Below, one piece after another: positions 34,703 to 44,169 of a stretch of DNA of 64,000 nucleotides (positions within the stretch are counted from its first letter, which is position 1; every line of letters begins with the position of its first letter). The stretch spans positions 3,596,001 through 3,660,000 of the forward strand of contig NZ_CP117866.1 of the NCBI RefSeq assembly GCF_028736035.1. Reading direction: 5' to 3'. Below the pieces are notes generated by a model. It was not told the origin of the DNA. It was given only the letters and a program-made list of their open reading frames with translations, and did no database searches. Source of the DNA: Streptomyces sp. T12. Lineage in GTDB: Bacteria > Actinomycetota > Actinomycetes > Streptomycetales > Streptomycetaceae. A program made the translations under genes and the position numbers.

Positions 34703-35842
34703 ATGCGCAGTTCCGTGCCGCACATTCTGCATGTCGCACAGCCCGTCGAGGGCGGAGTCGCGCGGGTCGTCGCGGACCTGGTGGCGGCACAGCTCGCCGC
34801 CGGGCTGCGGGTGACGGTGGCCTGTCCGGAGGGCGGCGCGTCGGCGGACGCCCTGCGCGGGCCCGCCTGCACGGTGCTGCGCTGGGACGCGACCCGATCG
34901 CCGGGGCGTCGACTCCCGGGTGAGGTACGGCGGTTGGCGCGGCTGGTGCGCGAGGTGCGGCCGGACCTGGTGCACGCGCACAGCGCGAAGGCTGGGCTCG
35001 CGGCCCGGCTCGCGGTGCGCGGCCGCCTTCCTACCGTCTTCCAGCCGCACGCCTGGTCGTTCGAGGCCGCGGACGGCGTCGTGGCGCACCTGGCGCGGGG
35101 CTGGGAACGGTTCGGGGCGCGGTGGGCGACGCGCGTTCTGTGCGTGAGCGAGGCCGAGCGGCATACCGGGGAGCGGTGCGGGATCGCCGCCGCGTGGCGG
35201 GTGGTCCCCAACGGTGTGGACACCCGCAGGTTCCGGCCGCAGGGTGACAGCGCGCGGTCCGGGGCGGGGCCGCTGGTCGTGTGCGTGGGCCGGCTGTGCC
35301 GCCAGAAGGGGCAGGACGTGCTCCTGACGGCCTGGCCCGAAGTGGTGCGGCGGGTGCCCGGCGCGCGGCTGGTGCTGGTCGGCGACGGCCCGGACGCGGA
35401 CCGGCTGCGCTCGGGTGCGCCCGCGTCGGTGGAGTTCGCCGGCGCGACGTCCGACCCCGCCCCCTGGTACCGGGCCGCCGACGTCGTGGTCCTGCCGTCC
35501 CGCTGGGAGGGCATGGCGCTCGCCCCGCTGGAGGCCATGGCGTGCGGTCGGCCGGTCGTCGTCACGGACGTGGACGGGGCGCGCGAGAGTCTTCCGGCCG
35601 GCCGCCCGCCGTCCTGCCTGGTACCGCCGGAGGACCCCGGCGCGCTGGCCCGGGCGCTCACGGAGCTGCTGCAGGACGAGCCGCTGCGCACGGCGCTGGG
35701 CGCACAGGGCCGGGCACATGTGCTCGTCGCCCACGACCTGCGGCACGCCACGGACGCGGTGACCGACGTGTACCGCGAGTTGCTCGGCGTCGCCACCGCG
35801 CCGGTCGTACCCAACGAGGGCAGGAAGTGCATCACCACATGA
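34703..35842 (+). CDS. Family 4 glycosyltransferase
   Basis: This 379-residue GT-B retaining transferase has N-terminal HVAQPVEGGVARVVADL and VHAHSAKAG. The nucleotide-sugar half carries VGRLCRQKGQDVLL and the EX7E motif region PSRWEGMALAPLEAMA. ATG 34703 is preferred over upstream frame starts because homology begins there (SSVPHILH). It is the first gene of the exopolysaccharide operon and overlaps the next gene by 4 bp. It presumably adds an early sugar to the lipid-linked precursor. Confidence 0.87.
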   Translation: MRSSVPHILHVAQPVEGGVARVVADLVAAQLAAGLRVTVACPEGGASADALRGPACTVLRWDATRSPGRRLPGEVRRLARLVREVRPDLVHAHSAKAGLAARLAVRGRLPTVFQPHAWSFEAADGVVAHLARGWERFGARWATRVLCVSEAERHTGERCGIAAAWRVVPNGVDTRRFRPQGDSARSGAGPLVVCVGRLCRQKGQDVLLTAWPEVVRRVPGARLVLVGDGPDADRLRSGAPASVEFAGATSDPAPWYRAADVVVLPSRWEGMALAPLEAMACGRPVVVTDVDGARESLPAGRPPSCLVPPEDPGALARALTELLQDEPLRTALGAQGRAHVLVAHDLRHATDAVTDVYRELLGVATAPVVPNEGRKCITT

Positions 35843-37308
35843 CCGCGGACAGCACCGTCGCCTCGCCCGCGGGGCAGCAGTCGGCGCCCGAGGGCGCCGG
35901 CTCCGTTCTCAGCCCGCGCGGCCTCGCTGCCGGTCGCCGGGCGCCCGCCGGCCGGGGTGCCCGGCGCCGTCCGCGGCGGATCTCCGGGGCGTTCCTGGGG
36001 CTCGCCGACGTCGGCGCCGCCCTGCTGGGCGCCCTGGCCGTACCCGCGCCGCACAGGTATCCGCTGGTCCTCGCGCTGCTGGCCCTCGGTGTGATCGGTC
36101 TGAACCGGCGGGCCTCGTTGTACGACACCTCCCTCGTCCCCGGCGTGTTCGACGAACTCCCGGCCGTCTGTGGCCGGATCGCCGTCGGCTGGGCGGCCGT
36201 CGTGGCGCTTTCCCCGCTGCGGTCGCTGTCGCTGACCGTGCTGATCGTCGCCGTCGCCGTGCACTGCGGGGCGGCCTGTGCGGGCCGTGCGGCGGTGCAC
36301 GGCGGTCGGCGCCGGGCGCTGCGGCGCCGGCCCTGTCCCGCCCTGGTGGTCGGGCCGGTCGCGGCGGCCCGGCGGGTCGCGGCCGCGTTGCTGCGCCAAC
36401 CGGGCTGCGGAGTACGGCCGGTGGGTGTCGTCGCCGACGAACGGGAAGTCCGCGGTGGCATCGACGACGAGTCCGGTCTGCCGGTACTCACCACGGCGCA
36501 GGACGCGCTTCGGGCGCTCGTTCAGAACGGTGTGGAGACGGTGCTCGTCGTAGGTGCCGCGACCCGGGTGGAGAAGGCGGTGGTGCTGCGGGGGCTGGCC
36601 GCGTACGGATGCGTGCTGTGGGAGCTGGACGCCGACTCCCCCTGGTACGGGCCCGGCGGGTACCGCGAGGGGGCGGGACAGCTGGCCGGTTTCTCGCGCA
36701 GGTTGCTTTGGCCGAGGGGCGGGCGGCGGCGCGGCAGCGCGGGCAAGCGGGCGCTCGACGTGGTGCTCTCGGGCTCGCTGCTGGTGCTGGCCGGCCCGGT
36801 GCTGCTGGTGTGCGCGGTCGTACTGCGGGTCATGGACGGGCCGGGCGTGGTGTTCCGGCAGGAGCGGATCGGCAAGGACGGGCGGCCGTTCACGATGCTG
36901 AAGCTGCGCACTCACCGGCCCGCCAGCGCACACGAGGCGGCGACGCGCTGGAGCGTAGCGAACGAGCAGGACATGAGCCGCTTCTGCCACTTCCTGCGCC
37001 GCACCTCGCTGGACGAGCTGCTGCAGCTGTGGAACGTCTTCCGCGGTGACATGAGCCTGGTCGGCCCGAGGCCCGAACGGCCGTACTTCGTCGCCAAGTT
37101 CAGCCAGGCCCATCCGGGCTATCCGGCCCGCCACCGGATGCGGACCGGGATGACCGGGCTCGCCCAGATCCACGGGCTGCGCGGTGACACCTCGATCGAG
37201 GACCGGTGCCGCTACGACAACGCCTACATCGACAACTGGTCGCTGTGGCAGGACGTCTGCATCCTGCTGCGCACGGCGGCACAGTTCGTACGGCCGACGG
37301 GGAGCTGA
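35839..37308 (+). CDS. Polyprenyl glycosylphosphotransferase (initiating sugar transferase)
   Basis: The 489-residue protein has N-terminal membrane segments, a CoA-binding-like middle domain and a C-terminal bacterial sugar-transferase domain (KRALDVVLSGSLLVLAG, FRQERIGKDGRPFTMLKLRT, LRRTSLDELLQLWNVFRGDM, LVGPRPERP). It transfers sugar-1-phosphate to undecaprenyl phosphate, starting the repeat unit. ATG 35839 overlaps the previous stop; GTG 35827 is an alternative. Confidence 0.9.
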   Translation: MTADSTVASPAGQQSAPEGAGSVLSPRGLAAGRRAPAGRGARRRPRRISGAFLGLADVGAALLGALAVPAPHRYPLVLALLALGVIGLNRRASLYDTSLVPGVFDELPAVCGRIAVGWAAVVALSPLRSLSLTVLIVAVAVHCGAACAGRAAVHGGRRRALRRRPCPALVVGPVAAARRVAAALLRQPGCGVRPVGVVADEREVRGGIDDESGLPVLTTAQDALRALVQNGVETVLVVGAATRVEKAVVLRGLAAYGCVLWELDADSPWYGPGGYREGAGQLAGFSRRLLWPRGGRRRGSAGKRALDVVLSGSLLVLAGPVLLVCAVVLRVMDGPGVVFRQERIGKDGRPFTMLKLRTHRPASAHEAATRWSVANEQDMSRFCHFLRRTSLDELLQLWNVFRGDMSLVGPRPERPYFVAKFSQAHPGYPARHRMRTGMTGLAQIHGLRGDTSIEDRCRYDNAYIDNWSLWQDVCILLRTAAQFVRPTGS

Positions 37309-37314
37309 GCGCCG

Positions 37315-38694
37315 GTGAGCACTTCCTCGGCGGCCTCTCCCCCGCTGGCACCGCCGCTGCCGGCGCCGCCGCCGTCGCCGCTGCGCCGGGCCCGCTCCGT
37401 CCTGCCCGTCCTGCCGGTCGTGGCGGTCGTCGTCCTGCTGGGGCTGCCGGTCGCACCCGACAGCACCGCCACTCCCGCCGACGCGGCCTCGGGGCTGGTC
37501 GTGCTGTGGGCCGCCGTGGACACCGTACGGCGGGCGCGGCGCCCGCTGACGCGGACGGCGGCCCTCGTGCTGGGGCTGCCCGTGGTGGGCATCGCGGTCG
37601 CCGCGGCGGGGGCGGTGTCGGCCGGCGACGCGGTCACGGGACTGGCCCGCTACCTGCAGGTGTTCGTGCTCGTCCCGGTCGCGGTGGTGCTGTTGGTGCG
37701 TGACCGGCGGGGCGCGCGGCTGGTGCTGTGGTCCCTGGTCGGCCTCGCGCTGTGGCAGGGCTCGGTCGGAGTGCACCAGTACCTCACCGGGACCGGGGCC
37801 CTGTACCAAGGTGCCGGCATCCGGGCGGTGGGCACCTTCGGGCCATCCGACGTGATGGGGATGGCGAGCGTCGTCGCGTACGGCGTGGTGGCCGCGACCG
37901 GTCTCGCCCTCGGGACGCGGGCGCGGCGGCTGGGGGTACCCCCGCCCGAAGGGTGGGGGAAGGTCCTGGCGGTCGGATGTGCGCTGGTGCTGCTCGTGCC
38001 GCTCGCGCTGTCCTTCAGCCGGGGTGCCTGGATCGCCACGGCGGTCGCCTGCGGGGTGCAGCTGTTGCTGGCCGGGATGCGGCGGGCGGTGAAGGTGTTC
38101 GCGGCGGCGGCTGCGGCCTCGGTGGTGCTGGTGGGCGGGCTGGGCGTGGGCGCCGCGGCGTTGCAGGAGCGGCTGACCAGCATCACCCAGGTCGCCGAGG
38201 CGCCGGACCAGTCGGTCGTCGACCGGTACACCATGTGGGCGGCGGCGACCGACATGTGGCACGGGCACCCGGTGACGGGCGTGGGGCTGAAGGCCTTTCC
38301 CGCACACCGGGACGGCCATGCCTCGCTGGCGCTGTCGTCGGGCAGCGACACCCAGGGAGCGGGCCAGGCCTTCCGGCGCCAGCCCCTGCTGTCCCCGCAC
38401 AACATGTACCTGCTGCTGCTCAGCGAGCAGGGCCTGCTGGGGCTGCTCACGGTGGCGGGCAGCTGGCTGGCCCTGCTGGTGTGCGCACTGCGGCGGCTGC
38501 GGCGGAGCGGGCACGCCCGGGACTGCGCGCTCCCGGCCTGCGGGCTGCTGCTGTGGCAGCTCGTCAACTTCCTGTACGCCGACATCGGCGGCCCCTCCAC
38601 CGTCCTGACGGCGGTCTGCTTCGGCCTCGCCGCCTGGTGGGCGCTGGCACGCGACGGAGCGACGGCCCCGGCCGCGGAAGCAGGCCCGCGATGA
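37315..38694 (+). CDS. O-antigen ligase/polymerase-like membrane protein (Wzy type)
   Basis: The 459-residue protein has about ten or more hydrophobic segments and a large loop containing WAAATDMWHGHPVTGVGLKAFP, typical of the Wzy/WaaL superfamily. It polymerises lipid-linked repeat units outside the membrane. GTG 37315 follows GGGAGC. The stop overlaps the flippase start. Confidence 0.85.
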   Translation: MSTSSAASPPLAPPLPAPPPSPLRRARSVLPVLPVVAVVVLLGLPVAPDSTATPADAASGLVVLWAAVDTVRRARRPLTRTAALVLGLPVVGIAVAAAGAVSAGDAVTGLARYLQVFVLVPVAVVLLVRDRRGARLVLWSLVGLALWQGSVGVHQYLTGTGALYQGAGIRAVGTFGPSDVMGMASVVAYGVVAATGLALGTRARRLGVPPPEGWGKVLAVGCALVLLVPLALSFSRGAWIATAVACGVQLLLAGMRRAVKVFAAAAAASVVLVGGLGVGAAALQERLTSITQVAEAPDQSVVDRYTMWAAATDMWHGHPVTGVGLKAFPAHRDGHASLALSSGSDTQGAGQAFRRQPLLSPHNMYLLLLSEQGLLGLLTVAGSWLALLVCALRRLRRSGHARDCALPACGLLLWQLVNFLYADIGGPSTVLTAVCFGLAAWWALARDGATAPAAEAGPR

Positions 38695-40469
38695 GGCTCC
38701 GCCCGGCGCCCCCCGGGGACGCTTTCGAACACGGCCCCGGCACGGCCGGCCCGCCCCTCGCCGAGGGTATCCGCCCCGACCACCCGACCGCCGTGACGAC
38801 CCCGCTCCCCACCGACCACCGCCCCGGCCCGCCGCCCGCCGCCCGGCGGACCGTCGGTCCCTCGGGCCGGTTTCTCGCCAGGGCCACGTTGCTCTCCGCC
38901 GCGCTGTCCATGGCGGGGGCGCTGCTAGGGCTGGGGCGGGACCAGGCGCTGGCGCATCTCTTCGGTGCCGGTGTGGAGACCGACGCGTTCCTGGTGGCCT
39001 GGACGTTGCCCGAGATGGCGTCGACGCTGTTGATCGAGGACGGTATGGCGTTCGTGCTCGTGCCCGCGTTCAGCGTGGCGCTGGCGCGGCGGGCGAGCGG
39101 GACCGGCATCCCCGACCCCGTGCACGCCCTGGTCGCCGCCACGCTGCCGCGGCTGTGCCTCGCGCTCGCCGGCGCGGCCGCCCTGCTCGCGGCCGGGGCT
39201 CCGCTGCTGGTCTCCGTGCTCGCGCCCGGGCTGCCCGACCCGTCCCTGGCCGTGTCCTGCACCCGGCTGACCGCGACCTGCGTGCTGAGTTTCGGGCTGG
39301 CCGGGTACTGCAGCGCCGCACTGCGCGCCCACCGCAGCTATTTCGCCCCGGGCTCGATCTACATCGCGTACAACGCGGCGATCATCGCCGCGATGTTCGT
39401 TCTCGCCGCACGCTGGGGCGTGCGGTCCGCCGCTCTCGGCGTCGCGCTCGGCGGGTGCCTCATGGCCGCCGTACAGGCACCGTCCCTGTGGCGGCGGATC
39501 GCCGGGCGGCCCGGCCGGTCGGCGTCCGAGTCCGCGTCCGAGTCCGGGGCGCCGTACGTCGAGGGCGGTGGCCGGCCGCTCGCGGTCGGCCTCGTCTGCG
39601 CGGTCCTGCTCTTCGCCCTGTGCCGGCAGTCGCAGGTCCTCATCGAGCGCTACTTCGCGTCCGGGCTGCCCTCCGGTGCCATCTCGCACCTCAACTACGC
39701 CCAGAAGGTCGCCCAGTTGCCGATGTCGCTGTCGCTGATGGTGTGCGTCGTCACCTTCCCGGTGGTGGCGCGGGCCATCGCCGAGGGCGACACGCGGCGG
39801 GCCAGGGACCGGGTCGAGCGGGACCTGGTGCTGACGGCCTGCCTGGTCCTGCTCGGCGCCGCCGTGGTCGTGGCCTGCGCGCCGCAGATCGTCCAGCTCC
39901 TGTTCCAGCGCGGCGCGTTCACGGCCGAGGACACCGCCGCGACCGCCGCCGTCATGCGGGTGTACGCGGTCGGACTGCTCGGGCACACGCTGGTGGGGGC
40001 GCTCGTGCAGTCGTACTTCTCGGCCGGCCGTACCACCTGGTACCCGCTGGGCGCGATGGGCGTGGGCACGTTCGCCACCGTCGTCATCAGCGTCTGGGCC
40101 GTGGGTCCCTGGGGGGCGCGCGGCATCGCCGGGGCCAACGCGGCCGGCATCACCCTCACCGCGCTGCTCCTGTTGCACGGCCTGGGTCCGCGCACCGTGC
40201 CCGTGCGCGTCCGCCGGGTCGTCGCCGGACTGGCCGGACCGGTGTACGCGGCCGTGTGCGCCACCGCGGCCGGGCTGGTCTGCGCGGGGCTGTTCGCCTC
40301 GCCCGTGGCGGCCGTCGCCGCCTGCTGCACCTGTGTGACCGCCGTCTTCCTGCTGCTGACCTGGGTCCTCGACGCGGCGGACGCCCGGTCCCTGCTCCTG
40401 TCCGTCGCACGTTCCGTCGCGCATACATTCCGTCGCTCCGTCACACGAAAGCCTCGCCATGGTCGCTGA
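38691..40469 (+). CDS. MurJ/MviN-like lipid II-type flippase
   Basis: The 592-residue protein has about 14 transmembrane segments. The MviN block GLGRDQALAHLFGAG, VETDAFLVAWTLPE and a later LFQRGAFTAEDT are visible. An N-terminal extension of about 55 residues is Pro-rich. It presumably flips the lipid-linked oligosaccharide for polymerisation. The ATG overlaps the Wzy-like stop (ATGA), and its 3' end overlaps the deacetylase start by 11 bp. Confidence 0.88.
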   Translation: MRLRPAPPGDAFEHGPGTAGPPLAEGIRPDHPTAVTTPLPTDHRPGPPPAARRTVGPSGRFLARATLLSAALSMAGALLGLGRDQALAHLFGAGVETDAFLVAWTLPEMASTLLIEDGMAFVLVPAFSVALARRASGTGIPDPVHALVAATLPRLCLALAGAAALLAAGAPLLVSVLAPGLPDPSLAVSCTRLTATCVLSFGLAGYCSAALRAHRSYFAPGSIYIAYNAAIIAAMFVLAARWGVRSAALGVALGGCLMAAVQAPSLWRRIAGRPGRSASESASESGAPYVEGGGRPLAVGLVCAVLLFALCRQSQVLIERYFASGLPSGAISHLNYAQKVAQLPMSLSLMVCVVTFPVVARAIAEGDTRRARDRVERDLVLTACLVLLGAAVVVACAPQIVQLLFQRGAFTAEDTAATAAVMRVYAVGLLGHTLVGALVQSYFSAGRTTWYPLGAMGVGTFATVVISVWAVGPWGARGIAGANAAGITLTALLLLHGLGPRTVPVRVRRVVAGLAGPVYAAVCATAAGLVCAGLFASPVAAVAACCTCVTAVFLLLTWVLDAADARSLLLSVARSVAHTFRRSVTRKPRHGR

Positions 40470-41250
40470 CATCTCCGCCGCGCCCCGCGCGGACGCGCCC
40501 GATCCCCCACCGATCGCGGGGAGGCGCCCGAAGCGGCGCCCCCTCGCCTGGGTGGCCATGTACCACTCCGTCTCGGACTGCCGGGACGACCCGTACAACG
40601 TCACCGTCACGCCCGCGCGCCTCGATCGGCAGCTCGCCTGGATGGCCGGCCGCGGCCTGCGCGGGGTGAGCGTGCGTGAGCTGCTCGCGGCGCGCGCCCG
40701 TGGCGCCGAGGGCGGGCTGGTGGGGCTCACCTTCGACGACGGGTACACCGACTTCGTCACCACCGCGCTGCCCGTGCTGCGCCGCCGGGGTTTCACGGCG
40801 ACCGTGTTCGTGCTGCCCGGGCGGCTCGGCGGCGACAACGCGTGGGAGCCGACCGGCCCGCGCAAGCCGCTGCTCGACGTGGACGGCATCCGCCGTGCCG
40901 TGGCCGCGGGCATGGAGGTCGCCTCGCACGGTCTGACCCACCTCGATCTGACCACGGCCACGGACCAGGTGCTGCACGCCGAGGTCCACGACAGCCGTCA
41001 CCGGCTCGCCGGGATCACCGGCGGCGACATCGAGGGCTTCTGCTACCCGTACGGCCGTCTCGACGAGCGTGCCGCCGACGCCGTACGCCGGGCCGGTTAC
41101 CGCTACGCCTGCGCGATCGACCCCGGCCCGGCCGGCTCCGGCGAGTTCGCGCTGCCCCGCATCCACGTGGGGCAGGCGGACACCTCGGTGCGGCTGGAGC
41201 TGAAGCGGCGCCTGGCCCGGTTCTACGGCCGTGCCCTGGAGGCCGTGTGA
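40459..41250 (+). CDS. Polysaccharide deacetylase (CE4/NodB)
   Basis: The 263-residue protein has NodB motifs LTFDDGYTD (metal-binding Asp), SHGLTHLDL (metal His pair) and CYPYG. It removes N- or O-acetyl groups from the polymer or its precursor. There is no signal peptide, so it probably acts on cytoplasmic intermediates or is anchored otherwise. The stop overlaps the next GTG start. Confidence 0.87.
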   Translation: MVADISAAPRADAPDPPPIAGRRPKRRPLAWVAMYHSVSDCRDDPYNVTVTPARLDRQLAWMAGRGLRGVSVRELLAARARGAEGGLVGLTFDDGYTDFVTTALPVLRRRGFTATVFVLPGRLGGDNAWEPTGPRKPLLDVDGIRRAVAAGMEVASHGLTHLDLTTATDQVLHAEVHDSRHRLAGITGGDIEGFCYPYGRLDERAADAVRRAGYRYACAIDPGPAGSGEFALPRIHVGQADTSVRLELKRRLARFYGRALEAV

Positions 41251-42386
41251 AGGCCCTGCACATCATCACGGGCCTCGGCGTGGGCGGGGCGGAACAGCAG
41301 CTGCGGCTGCTGCTGCGTCATCTCCCGGCGCAGTGCGACGTGGTGGCGCTGACCAATCCCGGCCCGGTCGCCGCGGGCCTGACCGCCGACGGCGTCCAGG
41401 TCACCCACCTCGGGATGGACGGCAACCGCGACCTGCGCGCGCTGCCACGTCTGTCCCGGCTGATCCGCGACGGCGGCTACGACCTCGTCCACACCCACCT
41501 GTACCGGGCCTGCTTCTACGGCCGTATCGCGGCGCGGCTCGCGGGAGTGCGGACCGTCGTGGCCACCGAGCACTCGATCGGCGACACCCGGCTGGAGGGC
41601 CGGCCGATGACCCGGGGCGTCCGTGCGCTCTACCTGGCCGGCGAGCGCCTCGGCCACACCACGGTCGCCGTCTCGCCGACGGTGGCCGAACGGCTGCGGC
41701 ACTGGGGCGTGCCCGGGCCGCGCATCCGGGTCATCCCGAACGGCATCGAGGCGCCCCGGTTCCGCTACGACGAGGTGCGCCGCAAGGAGGCACGGGCGTT
41801 CCACGGGCTGCCCGACAACGCGTTCGTCGTCGGGGGCGTGGGGCGTCTCGCCCCGGGCAAGCGCTTCGTCCTGCTCCTGCAGGCACTGGCCCTGCTGCCC
41901 GGCAACGTATGGCTGCTGTTGGTCGGCGGCGGCCCCGAGGCGGAGGTGCTGCGGCGCACCGCCCGGGATCTGGGCGTCGCGAACCGGGTGGTGATGACGG
42001 GCGAGCGGCCGTATCTGCCCGACCCCGGCGACCACGCACCCGACCTGGTCGCCCTGCTGTCCGCGATGGACGTGCTCGCCTCGCCGTCGCCGGAGGAGTC
42101 CTTCGGCCTGGCCGTGGTGGAGGCGCTGGCGGCCGGGCTGCCCGTGCTGTACGCGAGCTGCCCCGCCGTGGAGGACCTGCCGCCCGAGGCGGTACCCGGC
42201 GCCCGGCACGTCCGGGGCGGCGCGGGGGCGTTCGCACGGGAAGTGCTGCGGCTGCGGGCGGCAGGACCGGGCGAGCGGGCCGCCCCGGACGTCGTACGCC
42301 GCTACGACATCGCCTGCACCGCCCGGCAGCTGATGGATCTGTACACGGCCGCTCTGTCCGGCTCGACCCTGGAAGTGAGCTCCTGA
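41247..42386 (+). CDS. Family 4 glycosyltransferase
   Basis: The 379-residue GT-B enzyme has TGLGVGGAEQQLRLLLRHL at the N-terminus, VIPNGIE, VGRLAPGKRF and the donor-site region PSPEESFGLAVVEALA. GTG 41247 overlaps the deacetylase stop (GTGA). It is the second glycosyltransferase of the operon and would extend the repeat unit. Confidence 0.88.
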   Translation: MKALHIITGLGVGGAEQQLRLLLRHLPAQCDVVALTNPGPVAAGLTADGVQVTHLGMDGNRDLRALPRLSRLIRDGGYDLVHTHLYRACFYGRIAARLAGVRTVVATEHSIGDTRLEGRPMTRGVRALYLAGERLGHTTVAVSPTVAERLRHWGVPGPRIRVIPNGIEAPRFRYDEVRRKEARAFHGLPDNAFVVGGVGRLAPGKRFVLLLQALALLPGNVWLLLVGGGPEAEVLRRTARDLGVANRVVMTGERPYLPDPGDHAPDLVALLSAMDVLASPSPEESFGLAVVEALAAGLPVLYASCPAVEDLPPEAVPGARHVRGGAGAFAREVLRLRAAGPGERAAPDVVRRYDIACTARQLMDLYTAALSGSTLEVSS

Positions 42387-43057
42387 TGACCGACAACCCC
42401 GATCGGCGTGGCCCGCTGTCCGACCGTGCGGGGGCACGTGCGAAGCGACTGCCCTCGTGGTGGCTGCTGCCCGCCGGCGCGCTGCTCGGTGCCGTGGCCG
42501 GCGGCGCGTACGGCCAGCTGAGGCCTCCGCAGTACACGGCGACGAGCTCCGTCGTCGCCGTGTCGACCGGCGAGACCGACGCCGACTGCACCGATGCGCT
42601 CGGCTTCGCGCAGGCGTACGGCCGGGTGGCCCCCCAGCTCGCGGTGCTCGGGGACGCCCAGATGTGGGCGGGCGTGCCGGTGACGACGCTGCGCGAGAGC
42701 GTGCAGGTCGCGACGTCGCCGGACGCGCCGATGGTCGCGGTCTCGGCGACCTCGTCGAGCCCCCGTCAGGCCGTCGACATGGCCGACGCCGTGTCCCGCG
42801 CGCTGGTGACGCAGGCGGACCACACCAAGGGCGACACCGGCATCAAGCTGGAGCGCCTCGCCCGTGCCCTGAAACCCACCGAGCCGTCGTCCGCGTCACC
42901 GGCGCTGACCGCGCTCGTCGGCGCGAGCGCCGGAGGTCTGCTGGGCGGTCTCGCGCTGCTGGCCCGGCCGCGGCGGTCCGCCGAGGACGACGACCGGAGC
43001 GTGGCGTCGGTACCCGGCCCGGCAGGCGCCGCCGACGCCCGCGGGACGCTTGGATGA
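42386..43057 (+). CDS. Wzz-like chain-length/secretion protein
   Basis: The 223-residue protein has two membrane segments (about 24-43 and 172-190) flanking an extracytoplasmic part with TATSSVVAVS and QAVDMADAVSRALVTQADHT, the layout of Wzz/polysaccharide co-polymerases. It has no kinase domain. The TGATG junction couples it to the glycosyltransferase. Confidence 0.78.
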   Translation: MTDNPDRRGPLSDRAGARAKRLPSWWLLPAGALLGAVAGGAYGQLRPPQYTATSSVVAVSTGETDADCTDALGFAQAYGRVAPQLAVLGDAQMWAGVPVTTLRESVQVATSPDAPMVAVSATSSSPRQAVDMADAVSRALVTQADHTKGDTGIKLERLARALKPTEPSSASPALTALVGASAGGLLGGLALLARPRRSAEDDDRSVASVPGPAGAADARGTLG

Positions 43058-44169
43058 CCGCGTCCGGCCGCGCGCTGTCGGTGGAGGTGTGCACCGAGGA
43101 GCGCGCCTTCGCGGAGCTGGCCGGTCAGTGGGAACGCCTGTACCGGGCGTGCCCGTCGGCGACGCCGTTCCAGAGCCATGCCTGGCTGCACTCGTGGTGG
43201 CTGTCGTACGGCAGCCCCGGCCGGCTGCGGCTCGTCCTGGTGCGCAGGGGCGGTGAACTGGTGGCGGCGGCACCGCTGATGAGGGTGCATCACCCGCTGC
43301 CCGCGCTGGTGCCGGTCGGCGGTGCCATCACCGACTTCTGCGATGTGCTCCTCGACCGGGCGGCGGGCCCGCAGGGCGCCGGTGCGCTGGCGGACGCCCT
43401 GGCCGACCTGGCCCGCACCGCCCTGATCGACTTCCGTGAGGTGCGGCCGGGCGGCGCGATGGAGCGGGTCTACCTCTGCTGGCGCGGCCCGCGTCACCGG
43501 GTTCGCGACTCGGTGTGCCTGGAGTTGCCGGCCGTACCCATGGGCGAGTTGGTCGAGCGGCTGTCGTCGAGGCACGCCCAGCGGGTCCGCAACAAGGTGA
43601 ACCGGCTCACCCGGCTCGGCGTCGAGTGGCACGACGTGCGCCCCGACGAGGCCGGGGACGCGCTGCGCCGGCTCCTCGAACTGCACCGGCTGCAGTGGCA
43701 GGGCAGGGGGATGTCGCCGGAGCACGCGCGACCGCGGTTCCTGGAGCACCTGGTCCGCTCGGTGGTCCCCATGGCCCGGTCCGGCGAGGCGGCGGTGACG
43801 CGGTTCGTGCTCGACGGGGAGGTGGTGGCGGTCAATCTGAACGTAATGTCAGGAGGGCTGGCGGGCACGTACCTGTACGGCTTTCACCCGCGGTTGCGCG
43901 AAGAGCGGAAGGTGGACGTGACGGCGATGCTGCTGCACGCGTCCACCGAGCACCTCGCGTCCTACGGCGGGCCCCGGGTGCTGAGCCTGCTGCGCGGCGC
44001 CGAACCGTACAAGTACCGCTGGCACCCCGAGACCGTCCCCAACCAGCGTTTCCTGCTGGCCCGGCGCCGTACCGTCCCGCTGCTGGCGGCCGCGGCCGGG
44101 GAGGCGGCCGCGCGACACCGGGCCAAGCAGGTCCTGCGCCCGCACGCCGGTCCGCCGGATCCCCGTTAG
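43054..44169 (+). CDS. BioF2-type GNAT acyltransferase
   Basis: The 371-residue protein has the double-GNAT layout of BioF2-domain proteins (PFQSHAWLHSWWLSYG near the N-terminus; RVRNKVNRLTRLG and YLYGFHPRLREERKVDVTAMLL in the second half). In polysaccharide operons such proteins may acylate the polymer or precursor. The ATG overlaps the Wzz-like stop. Its stop overlaps that of the convergent hydrolase gene by 3 bp. Confidence 0.82.
   Translation: MTASGRALSVEVCTEERAFAELAGQWERLYRACPSATPFQSHAWLHSWWLSYGSPGRLRLVLVRRGGELVAAAPLMRVHHPLPALVPVGGAITDFCDVLLDRAAGPQGAGALADALADLARTALIDFREVRPGGAMERVYLCWRGPRHRVRDSVCLELPAVPMGELVERLSSRHAQRVRNKVNRLTRLGVEWHDVRPDEAGDALRRLLELHRLQWQGRGMSPEHARPRFLEHLVRSVVPMARSGEAAVTRFVLDGEVVAVNLNVMSGGLAGTYLYGFHPRLREERKVDVTAMLLHASTEHLASYGGPRVLSLLRGAEPYKYRWHPETVPNQRFLLARRRTVPLLAAAAGEAAARHRAKQVLRPHAGPPDPR

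Noticed and set aside
34441..38514. A 1357-codon open frame on the minus strand
   Set aside because: It is antisense to four well-supported glycan genes. Its composition (Pro, Arg, His, Gln rich, no domains) is the usual mirror of high-GC coding DNA.
38925..40961. A 678-codon minus-strand frame
   Set aside because: Antisense shadow of the flippase and deacetylase genes, without any recognisable domain.
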